Shown here piece after piece: positions 52,247 through 59,703 of a stretch of DNA of 60,796 nt. How positions within the stretch are numbered: position 1 is the stretch's first letter; every line of letters starts with the position of its first letter. Under the pieces are notes generated by a model. That model saw nothing but the letters and a program-made list of their open reading frames with translations. It made no database searches and was not told the DNA's origin. Made by a program: the position numbers and the translations under genes. This stretch comes from an uncultured Prevotella sp. (lineage in GTDB: Bacteria; Bacteroidota; Bacteroidia; Bacteroidales; Bacteroidaceae): assembly GCA_944320105.1 (NCBI GenBank), contig CALUGA010000012.1, positions 1-60,796 on the forward strand. Direction: 5' to 3'.

Positions 52247-54154
52247 TCAAAACTCCACGCTCGCCCCTGCCATGACGGTGGCGCGGGGCATGGGGTAGCC
52301 GTGGTTCACCTCATAGCTCTGGGCGAGCAGGTTCTCGCCGCGGGCGAAGAGGCGCAGGCCGCGCGCCACGCGGTAGGAGGCCGTGAGGTTCCAGAGCCAG
52401 AAGTTCTCCGTGCAGTCCTCGCCGCCAGTGGCCTCGGTTACGGTGTAGAGTCCGTCGATGTACTGCAGGCCCGTGGCCAGTGCGAAGCGGCCCACGGCGT
52501 AGTTGGCCCCGAGGTAGAGCTTGTGCTCGGGCGCGGCTATTACGGGGTGGTTCATGCTCAGGAAGCTGTAGTTGGCGTTGAGCCTCAGGGTGCTCGTCAC
52601 GTCGTAGGCGGCCTCAAGCTCAAGGCCCCAGTTCTCCATGCGGCCCGTGTTCACGTTGCGCGGCCGTCCGCCGGTGCGCACGGTCTCGATGAGGTTGTCC
52701 ACCTTCATGTAGAACACGTTGGCCCCAAGGCGCAGGCGGTTCTGCAGCAGGCGGTGGGTGTAGGCCAGCTCATAGTTCATGAGCCGCTCGGGCTGTAGCT
52801 GGTCGTTGGCCGGCGGGAACATATACATCTCGCGTATCGTTGGGTTGCGGAAACCCTTGCTCACCATGGCCTTAAGCTCGGCCATGGGCGAGAGGCGGAA
52901 GGTGAGTCCGCCCTGCGGCACCAGCTCCGTGCCGGCCTGCGAGTGGTGGTCAAGGCGCAGTCCGGCGTCGATGGTGAGCCAGCCCCAGAGGTCTTGCCTC
53001 AGCTCGGCATACCCCGCCAGCACGTCCTGCTCCTTGTCGCCGAGCACGCTCTCGGCCTTTGTCTGCATCTGCTCGTTCCAGGCACGCCCGCCGAAGTGCT
53101 GCCAGTCGAAGCCCAGCGTGAGGCGGTTGCCCTTAAAGAGCGTTGCGCTCTGGTACACCGTGACGCCTCCCATGAGGTCGTCGTGCATATAGAGCGCCTC
53201 CTGCGGCTGTCCGCCGGGGCTGTAGCCGTCGTTTATCTCGTGGTGGCCCCAGTTGTAGAAGGCGCGCACGGCACCCTCCGTCCTGGCGTACTTGTTGCCC
53301 AGCGCCACCGAGGCCATGCCGCGGGTGATGCGCGAGTCGTTGTCGATGAGCGGGCTGTACACCTCGCCGGGGTTCTCGGCCTCGAAGTGCGTGAGGCTTA
53401 TGTCGCCCGAGGCGCGCCAGTGTGGGCTGAAGCCGTAGGCCAGCTTGGCGAAGCCGGAGTACTGGCTGAAGCGGGAGTCGGGCCGGTGGCCGTCGGTGTG
53501 GCTGTAGTTGAAGCCGAGCACGCTCTCCAGGCTGCCCTTGCGCGTGGTGTTGGTGATGCCGCCGTCGATGGTGCCGTAGGAGCCTCCCTGCAGCGTTGCG
53601 GTGGTCTTCGAGCCGTCGGCGGCCATGCGGCGCGTCACTATGTTCATCACCCCGCCCATGGCGTTGCTGCCGTAGAGCAGCGAGGCCGGGCCGCGCACCA
53701 CCTCAACACGGTCGGCCAGCATCGTCTGGTAGGCATCGGGTATGGGGTGGCCCATCAGTCCGGCATACTGCGGCACGCCATCGACGAGCACCAGCATCGA
53801 GGCCCCGCTGCCCACGCCGCGCACCTTTATGCTGCCGGCCGAGCCTGTGGAGACGCCGTAGCCCAGCACCCCGCGCGACGTTACGAAGAGGCCCGGCACC
53901 TGCTCACCTATGGTGGGCAGGAGTTGCGGGCGGAAGTTTTCGGTGAGCTTCTGCCTGCCCACCACGGTGACGGTGAGCGGCAGGTGGCGCACGTCGGCCC
54001 CGCCGCGCGTGCCTGTCACCACCACCTCGCCCAGGCCCACGCTGTCGGCGGCCCCGGCATCGCCCGCCCCGGCCATGGCCGGGCAGGCGGCAGCGGCGAG
54101 CATGGCCGCCGCCATCATCCTTGTTGCTTTCATGTATGGTTGCTTGTATTTCAT
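52247..54154 (-). CDS. TonB-dependent outer-membrane receptor
   Basis: About 635 residues. A signal peptide (MKATRMMAAAMLAAAACPAMA) is followed by the TonB-box-like region VGLGEVVVTGTR, a plug domain (LLPTIGEQVPGLFVTSRG, VRGVGSGASMLVLVDGVP, VEVVRGPASLLYGSNAMGGVMNIVT) and a 22-strand barrel ending in F (ASVEF). It lacks the N-terminal CarboxypepD-like extension of SusC proteins and has no SusD partner, so it is of the siderophore/haem/cobalamin type; the ligand is unknown. I chose ATG 54154; ATG 54133 is also reasonable. A 17-bp palindrome lies just upstream. Confidence 0.92.
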   Translation of the reverse strand: MKYKQPYMKATRMMAAAMLAAAACPAMAGAGDAGAADSVGLGEVVVTGTRGGADVRHLPLTVTVVGRQKLTENFRPQLLPTIGEQVPGLFVTSRGVLGYGVSTGSAGSIKVRGVGSGASMLVLVDGVPQYAGLMGHPIPDAYQTMLADRVEVVRGPASLLYGSNAMGGVMNIVTRRMAADGSKTTATLQGGSYGTIDGGITNTTRKGSLESVLGFNYSHTDGHRPDSRFSQYSGFAKLAYGFSPHWRASGDISLTHFEAENPGEVYSPLIDNDSRITRGMASVALGNKYARTEGAVRAFYNWGHHEINDGYSPGGQPQEALYMHDDLMGGVTVYQSATLFKGNRLTLGFDWQHFGGRAWNEQMQTKAESVLGDKEQDVLAGYAELRQDLWGWLTIDAGLRLDHHSQAGTELVPQGGLTFRLSPMAELKAMVSKGFRNPTIREMYMFPPANDQLQPERLMNYELAYTHRLLQNRLRLGANVFYMKVDNLIETVRTGGRPRNVNTGRMENWGLELEAAYDVTSTLRLNANYSFLSMNHPVIAAPEHKLYLGANYAVGRFALATGLQYIDGLYTVTEATGGEDCTENFWLWNLTASYRVARGLRLFARGENLLAQSYEVNHGYPMPRATVMAGASVEF

Positions 54155-54177
54155 GTCAAACATTTGTGTCCACGCTG

Positions 54178-54185
54178 CAAAATTA
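54178..54185 (-). promoter_or_regulatory. -7 box for the TonB receptor gene
   Basis: TAATTTTG on the minus strand, about 24 bases before the chosen ATG. No -33 match. Confidence 0.6.
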
Positions 54186-54211
54186 AGGATAAAAAACGGC
54201 AAAGAGACTAT

Positions 54212-54228
54212 CACTATCACTGATAGTG
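54212..54228. promoter_or_regulatory. Perfect 17-bp palindrome, candidate operator of the TonB receptor gene
   Basis: CACTATCA, one C, TGATAGTG: a perfect 8-bp inverted repeat. It lies just upstream of where the -33 region of the receptor promoter would be and about 80 bases before the divergent C1 peptidase -7 box. Confidence 0.6.
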
Positions 54229-54306
54229 CAACCAAAATTACGCTATCGGCCACGCCACGGGGCGCAAAAAAGGCTGCGGCGGCGCGGCCGGCCGGATTTT
54301 TATCAG

Positions 54307-54314
54307 TAACTTTG
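54307..54314 (+). promoter_or_regulatory. -7 box for the C1 peptidase gene
   Basis: TAACTTTG, 27 bases before the ATG. Confidence 0.6.
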
Positions 54315-54340
54315 CGCCACTGGCAACAACAAACAAAGCA

Positions 54341-55381
54341 ATGCACTTAAAACCACACTTGGCCGCGGCAGCCACGCTCGCGGCCACCATGCTGCTCGCG
54401 GCGGCCTGCACAGGCAAGGGCGGGCATACGGGGCAAGGGAACTTCAGCGTGGAGGTGATGAACGGCTTCACCCCCGTGAAGGACCAGAAGGGCAGCGACG
54501 CCTGCTGGGCCTACGCCATGCTCGCCGCCATAGAGACGGAACACATAATGAGGGGCGACTCCGTACACCTGTCGCCCGCATACGCCGTGCGAGGCGCGCT
54601 GCAGGAAGGCTTCCGCCGCCGCTACCTCAGCGGGGGGCGCGAGCAGGTGAGCACGCGCGGCACCATGCTAACGCTCGTCTCGGTGGCCATGAGCCGGGGG
54701 CTGGTGCCTTACGACGCCTGCCACGGCCGTGGCGGAGAGGCGTCGGCGGTGGTGGCCCGCAAGGTGGAGCGGCTGGCCTCGGCGGCGGTGCGCAAGCGCG
54801 TGGGCCTGGAGCGGTGCCGCCGGCCCTTGAGGCGGCTGCTCAACGAGTCGCTGGGGCCTGAGCCGCGCAATGTCTACATGCTGGGGGCGCAGTACACGCC
54901 CGTGGAGTTTGCCCACAGCGTGTGCGCCCCGGGCGAGTGGGTGGCCCTGACGAGCTTCACCCACCACCCGTTCTACACCGACTTTGCGCTCGAAGTGCCC
55001 GACAACCGGGAGCGCAACCTGTTCCGCAACGTGCCTATCGACACGCTCATGGCCCGCATGGAGCAGGCCGTGAGGGCAGGCCGGGGCGTATGCTGGGAGG
55101 GCGACGTGAGCGAACCGGGCTTCAAATTCAGCCGGGGCGTGGCCACACTGCCCGACGGCACGCCCACCACGCAGGCCGACCGCCAGAGGGCTTTCGAGCA
55201 ATTCCTTACCACCGACGACCACTGCATGGCCGTGGTGGGCCTGGCGCGCGATGCCCGCGGGCGCCGCTTCTTCATCATGAAGAACTCGTGGGGAACCAAC
55301 AACCCCTACGGCGGGCTGATGTACTTAGCCGAGGACTACGTGCGCCTGAAGACCATCGCCGTGGCAACAGCGGGGAGTTAA
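54341..55381 (+). CDS. Papain-like C1 cysteine peptidase, lipoprotein
   Basis: 346 residues. The N-terminus has a lipoprotein signal, LAATMLLAAAC with Cys at about 24, so the protein should be anchored in an outer or inner membrane facing the periplasm or surface. The peptidase has KGSDACWAYAMLAA (catalytic Cys about 55), a His in TDDHCMAVVGLA (about 293) and an Asn in IMKNSWGTNNPYGG (about 315). This is the papain C1 triad with a bleomycin-hydrolase-like look. It opens a run of envelope genes and is divergent from the TonB receptor. Its stop codon is supplied by a heptad array. Confidence 0.9.
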   Translation: MHLKPHLAAAATLAATMLLAAACTGKGGHTGQGNFSVEVMNGFTPVKDQKGSDACWAYAMLAAIETEHIMRGDSVHLSPAYAVRGALQEGFRRRYLSGGREQVSTRGTMLTLVSVAMSRGLVPYDACHGRGGEASAVVARKVERLASAAVRKRVGLERCRRPLRRLLNESLGPEPRNVYMLGAQYTPVEFAHSVCAPGEWVALTSFTHHPFYTDFALEVPDNRERNLFRNVPIDTLMARMEQAVRAGRGVCWEGDVSEPGFKFSRGVATLPDGTPTTQADRQRAFEQFLTTDDHCMAVVGLARDARGRRFFIMKNSWGTNNPYGGLMYLAEDYVRLKTIAVATAGS

Positions 55382-55475
55382 GAATTAAGAGTTAAGAATT
55401 AAGAATTAAGAATTAGGCTGCGCCGGAAACTGGGCGGGGAATTAAGAGTTAAGAATTAAGAGTTAAGAATTAAGG
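55376..55475 (+). repeat. 7-bp AGAATTA/AGAGTTA arrays after the C1 peptidase gene
   Basis: Two blocks of heptads (AGAATTA, AGAGTTA) are separated by AGGCTGCGCCGGAAACTGGG. The TAA of the peptidase gene is the first heptad. Confidence 0.9.
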
Positions 55476-55482
55476 ATTGACG

Positions 55483-56265
55483 ATGAGGAATTACGGACTT
55501 TTGATGATGAACCATATATGGGCGATGAACATAGTGGGCCACGCAAGGCTGATGGCAATCGTAGCCCTGCTCGCGCTCTGCATAGCGGGCCGCGCCGGGG
55601 GCGGCGGGGGCTTTCCCAAGGAGTGGCAGGCGGGGCGCGAGGTGAGCGAGGAGGCCGTGAGGCTGGCCGGGCTTGCCGCCTGCTTCGCCGCCGAGGAGAT
55701 AAGCGACGCCACGTTCAGCCGCATGAGGGGCCGCTCCTGGCCCGAGGGCTGCCCGCTCAAGCGCAGCCAACTGCGCTACCTGCGACTGCTCCACCGCAAC
55801 GCCGAGGGGCGACCGCAGATGGGCGAGATGGTGGTGAGCGCGGAGATAGCGGCCAGCGTGGTGAGCATCTTCCGACGCCTCTACGAGGAGGGCTACCGCA
55901 TAGAGCGCATGGTGCTCATCGATGAATACGAGGCCGACGACGAGCGGTCGATGCGAGCCAACAACACCACGTGCTTCAACTACCGGATGCAGACCGGCTC
56001 GCGCTCGCGGGTGTCGAAGCACGCCCTGGGCCTGGCCATCGACATCAACCCGCTCTACAACCCCTACGTGCGACGCCGACGCGACGGCACGTACCACGTG
56101 GAGCCTGCCACGGGGCGCAAATATGCCTTCCGCCGAGACCGCCGCACCGACATCCCCTGCAAGATAGACCGCCGAGACCTGGCCTACCGCCTCTTCACCG
56201 CCGCCGGCTTCCGATGGGGCGGGGCCTGGCGCAGCGTAAAGGACTACCAACACTTTGAAAATTAA
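55483..56265 (+). CDS. M15-family D-Ala-D-Ala carboxypeptidase/endopeptidase-like
   Basis: 260 residues. An N-terminal signal or membrane segment (MAIVALLALCIAG) is followed by a C-terminal M15 zinc-peptidase domain (PF13539-like). Zinc and catalytic residues are in SKHALGLAIDINPLYNPYV (His and Asp near 180-187) and in the closing DYQHFEN (Asp, His). It should cut peptidoglycan stem peptides in the periplasm. I chose ATG 55483; a TTG six bases earlier and a later ATG are also possible. Its stop codon lies at the start of a heptad array. Confidence 0.85.
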   Translation: MRNYGLLMMNHIWAMNIVGHARLMAIVALLALCIAGRAGGGGGFPKEWQAGREVSEEAVRLAGLAACFAAEEISDATFSRMRGRSWPEGCPLKRSQLRYLRLLHRNAEGRPQMGEMVVSAEIAASVVSIFRRLYEEGYRIERMVLIDEYEADDERSMRANNTTCFNYRMQTGSRSRVSKHALGLAIDINPLYNPYVRRRRDGTYHVEPATGRKYAFRRDRRTDIPCKIDRRDLAYRLFTAAGFRWGGAWRSVKDYQHFEN

Positions 56266-56338
56266 GAATTAAGAATTAAGAATTAAGAAAATATGCGTGG
56301 GAAATTAAAAGTTAAAAATTAAAAGCTAAAAAAATATG
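56263..56338 (+). repeat. 7-bp arrays after the M15 gene
   Basis: AATTAAG heptads from the stop codon, then AAAATATGCG, then GTTAAAA/ATTAAAA heptads ending in AAAAAATATGC again. Confidence 0.88.
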
Positions 56339-56365
56339 CATCGTTGCAGGGCGTGGCTCGCATAT

Positions 56366-56450
56366 TCCCAGTACTCCCATTGCTCCCATTGCTCCCAGTA
56401 CTCCCAGTACTCCCATTGCTCCCAGTACTCCCATTGCTCCCAATTATTCT
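56366..56450 (+). repeat. 9-bp CTCCCAGTA/CTCCCATTG array
   Basis: Nine units of CTCCCAGTA or CTCCCATTG, period 9, directly before the chosen start of the next gene. If translated they would give repeats such as VLP and LLP. Confidence 0.92.
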
Positions 56451-56460
56451 CCAAGAAACC

Positions 56461-57036
56461 ATGAACAAAGTAACAACTACAAACAAACCGAATAAAGCAC
56501 TGCCACGGCACCCACGCCGCAATGGCGCAGCCCCTTTTACCTTTTTACTTTTTTACTTTTTTACCTTTAAATGCCTTTTTACCTTTAGTCTGCCTTCATT
56601 CGGCAGCGGCTTCAGCCTCCACCGCGTGAACGACACGCTCCACGTGCTGCGCCTGGGGCAGAGCGAGTGGCGGCTGCCCTACCCCGTTTACCGCTTCTGC
56701 ACGGGCGACGTGGACGGCAATGGCTCCACCGACGCCATAGTGGGTGTGGTGAAGGCCACGCGCTACGACTCCGTGGTGCGACGCCGCGTGTTCATCTTCA
56801 AGGATTACCGTGGCCACGTGCGACCGCTATGGCTCGGCTCGCGACTGGGCCAGCCCGTGGTAGACTTCCGCTTCATCCCTGCCGAGGGCGTATTGCGCGC
56901 CGTGGAGCGCGAGCGCAGCGGACGATACCTCGTGGCCGACTACCGCTGGCGCGCCTTCGGCATGGACTTCGTGCGCTACCTCGGACGCGAGCTTACCAAA
57001 CACGAGGCAATTTTGAAATTAAGAATTAAGAATTAA
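56461..57036 (+). CDS. Small hypothetical protein with repeat-derived N-terminus
   Basis: 191 residues from ATG 56461. Residues about 22-45 (PFTFLLFYFFTFKCLFTFSL) are encoded by an 8-bp CTTTTTAC array and act at best as a hydrophobic segment. The likely conserved part begins around FSLHRVNDTLHVLRLGQSEWRLP and contains DVDGNGSTDAIVG, an FG-GAP/EF-hand-like calcium motif. The last codons (LKLRIKN) come from a heptad array. The true start may be later. It lies in a row with M15, DUF3160 and CapA genes and may have an envelope role. Confidence 0.6.
   Translation: MNKVTTTNKPNKALPRHPRRNGAAPFTFLLFYFFTFKCLFTFSLPSFGSGFSLHRVNDTLHVLRLGQSEWRLPYPVYRFCTGDVDGNGSTDAIVGVVKATRYDSVVRRRVFIFKDYRGHVRPLWLGSRLGQPVVDFRFIPAEGVLRAVERERSGRYLVADYRWRAFGMDFVRYLGRELTKHEAILKLRIKN
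56534..56586 (-). repeat. 8-bp array inside the coding region
   Basis: CTTTTTAC units, the complement of the GTAAAAAG array at 5023 and 44671. It is preceded by ATGGCGCAGCC, the complement of the GGCTGCGCCAT word that follows the other copies, so it is an inverted insertion of the same module. Confidence 0.9.
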
Positions 57037-57185
57037 GAAAAAATGCATTTGTCTGCCTCCTGTCTACTGTCTCCCATCTCTGCCTCCCCGCATTTGTCTT
57101 AACTCCTTAACTCCATGTAACTCCTTAACTCCTTGAAAACTCCTTAACTCCATGTAACTCCTTAACTCCTTGAAAACAACTCTTT
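57015..57185 (+). repeat. Heptads, GTCTCC words and 9-bp TAACTCCTT arrays
   Basis: AATTAAG heptads run through the stop codon of the hypothetical gene. GTCTGCCTCCTGTCTACTG-like words follow, then TAACTCCTT/AACTCCATG units (57101-57178), part of them duplicated. Confidence 0.85.
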
Positions 57186-57200
57186 TTCAAAAAAAATCCA

Positions 57201-57230
57201 TTGCCAGCCCAACAATAATCATTATCTTTG
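57201..57230 (+). promoter_or_regulatory. Promoter of the DUF3160 gene
   Basis: TTG 57201-57203, 19-base spacer, TATCTTTG 57223-57230. Confidence 0.78.
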
Positions 57231-57260
57231 CTTCTTGAACCAACTAAAAACCTTTGCATC

Positions 57261-59639
57261 ATGATTAGGAAGCACATATTAAGCCTCGCCGCAGCCGCAG
57301 CCTTAGCCTTGCCATGCGCCGCGCAAGGGCAGGGGGCAGTGGTGCCGGTGGGCAGCAAGATAGACGTGGAAGCCTTGGGCAGCCGCATCGACACCGGCAT
57401 GGACATATCGGCACTGAGCCTGCAAGACCTGCGCATACTGCGCAACTCCATCGTCGCCCGCCAGGGTTATTGCTTCAAGGACTACGCCATGCGCGCCGTG
57501 TTCGGGCAAACGTCGTGGTACGACAGCCTGCTCTTCATGCGAGTGGACGGTCAGCTCGACAGCAAGCCCATAACGTACACCAAGGCCGAACAACAGTTCG
57601 TGGAGCGGATAAAGGCGCGCGAGGCCGAGCTGCGGGCGCAGAACTTCAAGGCGGGCCAGGGCCGGAGGGTGAACGTGAAGAACATTGTAAACGCCTTCCA
57701 GCTGGAAGAGGTGTCGGCACCGCTCATGGACAGGCTGGCGCGCGACGGCTTCGCCATAGTGCCGAGGCAGAACATACAGCTGTTCCACTGCTACGAGAAC
57801 AACGACTACCACGACTTCCCCAACTTCGTCACCACCGACCTGCACCTGCAGCTCCTGCACATCTACTTCTCCAACATTCAGCAGGAGATGGAACGCTCGC
57901 AGCTGATAACGCGCATCGGCTCCACCGTGTGGCAGCTGCACGGGGAGATAACCGAGGCCCTGGGCGAATCGACGAGCGAGAACGGGCGCGCGACGGCGGA
58001 GTGGTGCCTGGCGTGGCTGGCCGTGGCCGACCGCCTCTTTGGCATGCAGAAGTTGGCCGTGCCTGCCCGCTACGAGGCCGACGTGGAGCGCGAGGTGGCC
58101 CGCGCCATGGCCGCCCAGGACGACGTGTCGGCTTTCCTCGGCACGGGCGACGTGGAGTTTATGTACAGCTTGTTCCGCCCGCGCGGCTACTACACGCGCT
58201 CGCGGCTCCTTGAGCGCTACTTCCGCGCCATGATGTGGCTGCAGGCCACGCCCTTCTGCATCGAAGACAAGGTGCAGCTGCGCCGCGCCGTGCGCCTGGC
58301 CGACGCCGTTAACCGCAACACAGGCATACGCGGCAGCCTCATGTTCACCGACGGCGCGCTCTCGTTCATGACGGGCCGCCCCGACGGGCTGTCCATCCTC
58401 GACCTGGCCAACGAGCTTAGGCGGGGCAAGTACAACGCGGGCAGGCTGATGCGCGACGACGCCCTGCTGGCCCGCCTGCAGCAGGGCCTGCTCAAGAAGA
58501 GCCGCAGCGCGGCGCGCATAAGGCCCAAAGAGCAGCTATCGTGCGCCGAGAAGATATGCTTCATGCCGCAACGCTATGTGTTCGACAGCGAGGTGCTGCA
58601 GGAGATGGCCGATGCCGAGACCAAGCCTGTAACCCTGCGCCCTTACCCCACCGGGCTCGACGTGATGGCCGCCCTCGGCTCCGGCGCGGCCGAGAGCATA
58701 CTCATAAACGAGCTGGAGGTGCAGCGGCAGTGGCCCGAGCACGCCGCGCGGCTGGCCCGCGTGAGGCAGGTGGCGGGCATGGCCCTGGCCGACTCGTCGG
58801 CGGTGAGCCTGCGCCTGCAGGCCCTGGCTGCCCTTACGCAGTGCAACTCGGAGCGGCTGCCTTACTTCATGCGCACGCCGCAGTGGGCCAAGAAGAGCCT
58901 CAACACTGCCCTGGCCGCATGGGCCGAGACGCGCCACGACATAGCCCTCTACGCCAAGCAGCCCACGGCGGCTGAGTGCGGCGGGGCAATACCCGACCCC
59001 GTGGTGGTGGGCTACGTGGAGCCTAACGTGGCCTACTGGAGCCGCGCGCTCGAACTGATAAGGCTCACGAGGCAGAAACTCGACTTCTACGGCTTCCTCT
59101 CGCCGCGCATAAAGAACCTCACGGCGCAGGTGGAGGAGCAGACGGCCTTCCTCTTGCGCATATCGGAGAAGGAGCTGAGGGGCCGGAGGCTCACCGACGA
59201 GGAGTTCAAGAGCATAGAGAAGATAGGCAGCACATACGAGTGGCTCACGCTCGACATAATGAAGGACAAGGCCACCAACGACGGCATGGTGTGGGAAGAC
59301 GTGCAGGGCCCCGACCGCTCGGTGGCCGTGGTGGCCGACGTATACACGGCCAACGCCTCCAACAATCCCAACAAGGGTGTGCTCCACGCCGCCACGGGCT
59401 TCGTGGACGACATCTTCGTGGTGGTGGAAATCAACGGACTGCTGCACCTCACGCGGGGCGCGGTGTTCTCCTACCGCGAGTTTGCCGAGCCGCTGGGCGT
59501 GCGCCTCACCGACGAGGAGTGGCAGCGGAGGCTTGACGAAGACCCCATACGGGGCATCCCCTCGTGGATGGACGAGATTATCCTCACCTCGCCCGTGCCT
59601 GCCGACAACGAACTCATGTTCTACAGCTCGGGATGCTAA
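57261..59639 (+). CDS. Secreted YARHG / DUF3160 protein
   Basis: 792 residues. A signal peptide (MIRKHILSLAAAAALALPCAAQ) is followed by an N-terminal YARHG-type domain (about 53-90, LRNSIVARQGYCFKDYAMRAVFG...WYD) and then a large DUF3160 region starting near PNFVTTDLHLQLLHIYFSNIQQEME. The function is unknown; the protein should be periplasmic or outer-membrane-facing. ATG 57261 starts the signal peptide. It has a good promoter and probably carries CapA on the same transcript. Confidence 0.88.
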   Translation: MIRKHILSLAAAAALALPCAAQGQGAVVPVGSKIDVEALGSRIDTGMDISALSLQDLRILRNSIVARQGYCFKDYAMRAVFGQTSWYDSLLFMRVDGQLDSKPITYTKAEQQFVERIKAREAELRAQNFKAGQGRRVNVKNIVNAFQLEEVSAPLMDRLARDGFAIVPRQNIQLFHCYENNDYHDFPNFVTTDLHLQLLHIYFSNIQQEMERSQLITRIGSTVWQLHGEITEALGESTSENGRATAEWCLAWLAVADRLFGMQKLAVPARYEADVEREVARAMAAQDDVSAFLGTGDVEFMYSLFRPRGYYTRSRLLERYFRAMMWLQATPFCIEDKVQLRRAVRLADAVNRNTGIRGSLMFTDGALSFMTGRPDGLSILDLANELRRGKYNAGRLMRDDALLARLQQGLLKKSRSAARIRPKEQLSCAEKICFMPQRYVFDSEVLQEMADAETKPVTLRPYPTGLDVMAALGSGAAESILINELEVQRQWPEHAARLARVRQVAGMALADSSAVSLRLQALAALTQCNSERLPYFMRTPQWAKKSLNTALAAWAETRHDIALYAKQPTAAECGGAIPDPVVVGYVEPNVAYWSRALELIRLTRQKLDFYGFLSPRIKNLTAQVEEQTAFLLRISEKELRGRRLTDEEFKSIEKIGSTYEWLTLDIMKDKATNDGMVWEDVQGPDRSVAVVADVYTANASNNPNKGVLHAATGFVDDIFVVVEINGLLHLTRGAVFSYREFAEPLGVRLTDEEWQRRLDEDPIRGIPSWMDEIILTSPVPADNELMFYSSGC

Positions 59640-59640
59640 G

Positions 59641-59702
59641 GAAATGAAGAATTAAAAATTAAAAGTTAAAAGTTAAAAATTAAAAGTTAAAAATTAAAAG
59701 AA
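59641..59702 (+). repeat. 7-bp arrays between the DUF3160 and CapA genes
   Basis: GAAATGAAGAATTAAAAATT, then AAAGTTA/AAAATTA heptads ending in AAAAGAATATGCG. The ATG of the AATATGCG word is the annotated start of the next gene. Confidence 0.88.
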
Positions 59703-59703
59703 T

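Noticed and set aside
52004-52798. 264-codon ORF starting with YIDKTKK repeats
   Set aside because: Only the first 80 bases are repeat; the rest runs antisense through the TonB receptor gene, and a terminator interrupts it.
56344-56460. N-terminal extension of the 56461 gene (VLPLLP repeats)
   Set aside because: It is a direct translation of the 9-bp CTCCCAGTA array and lies before a good in-frame ATG at 56461.
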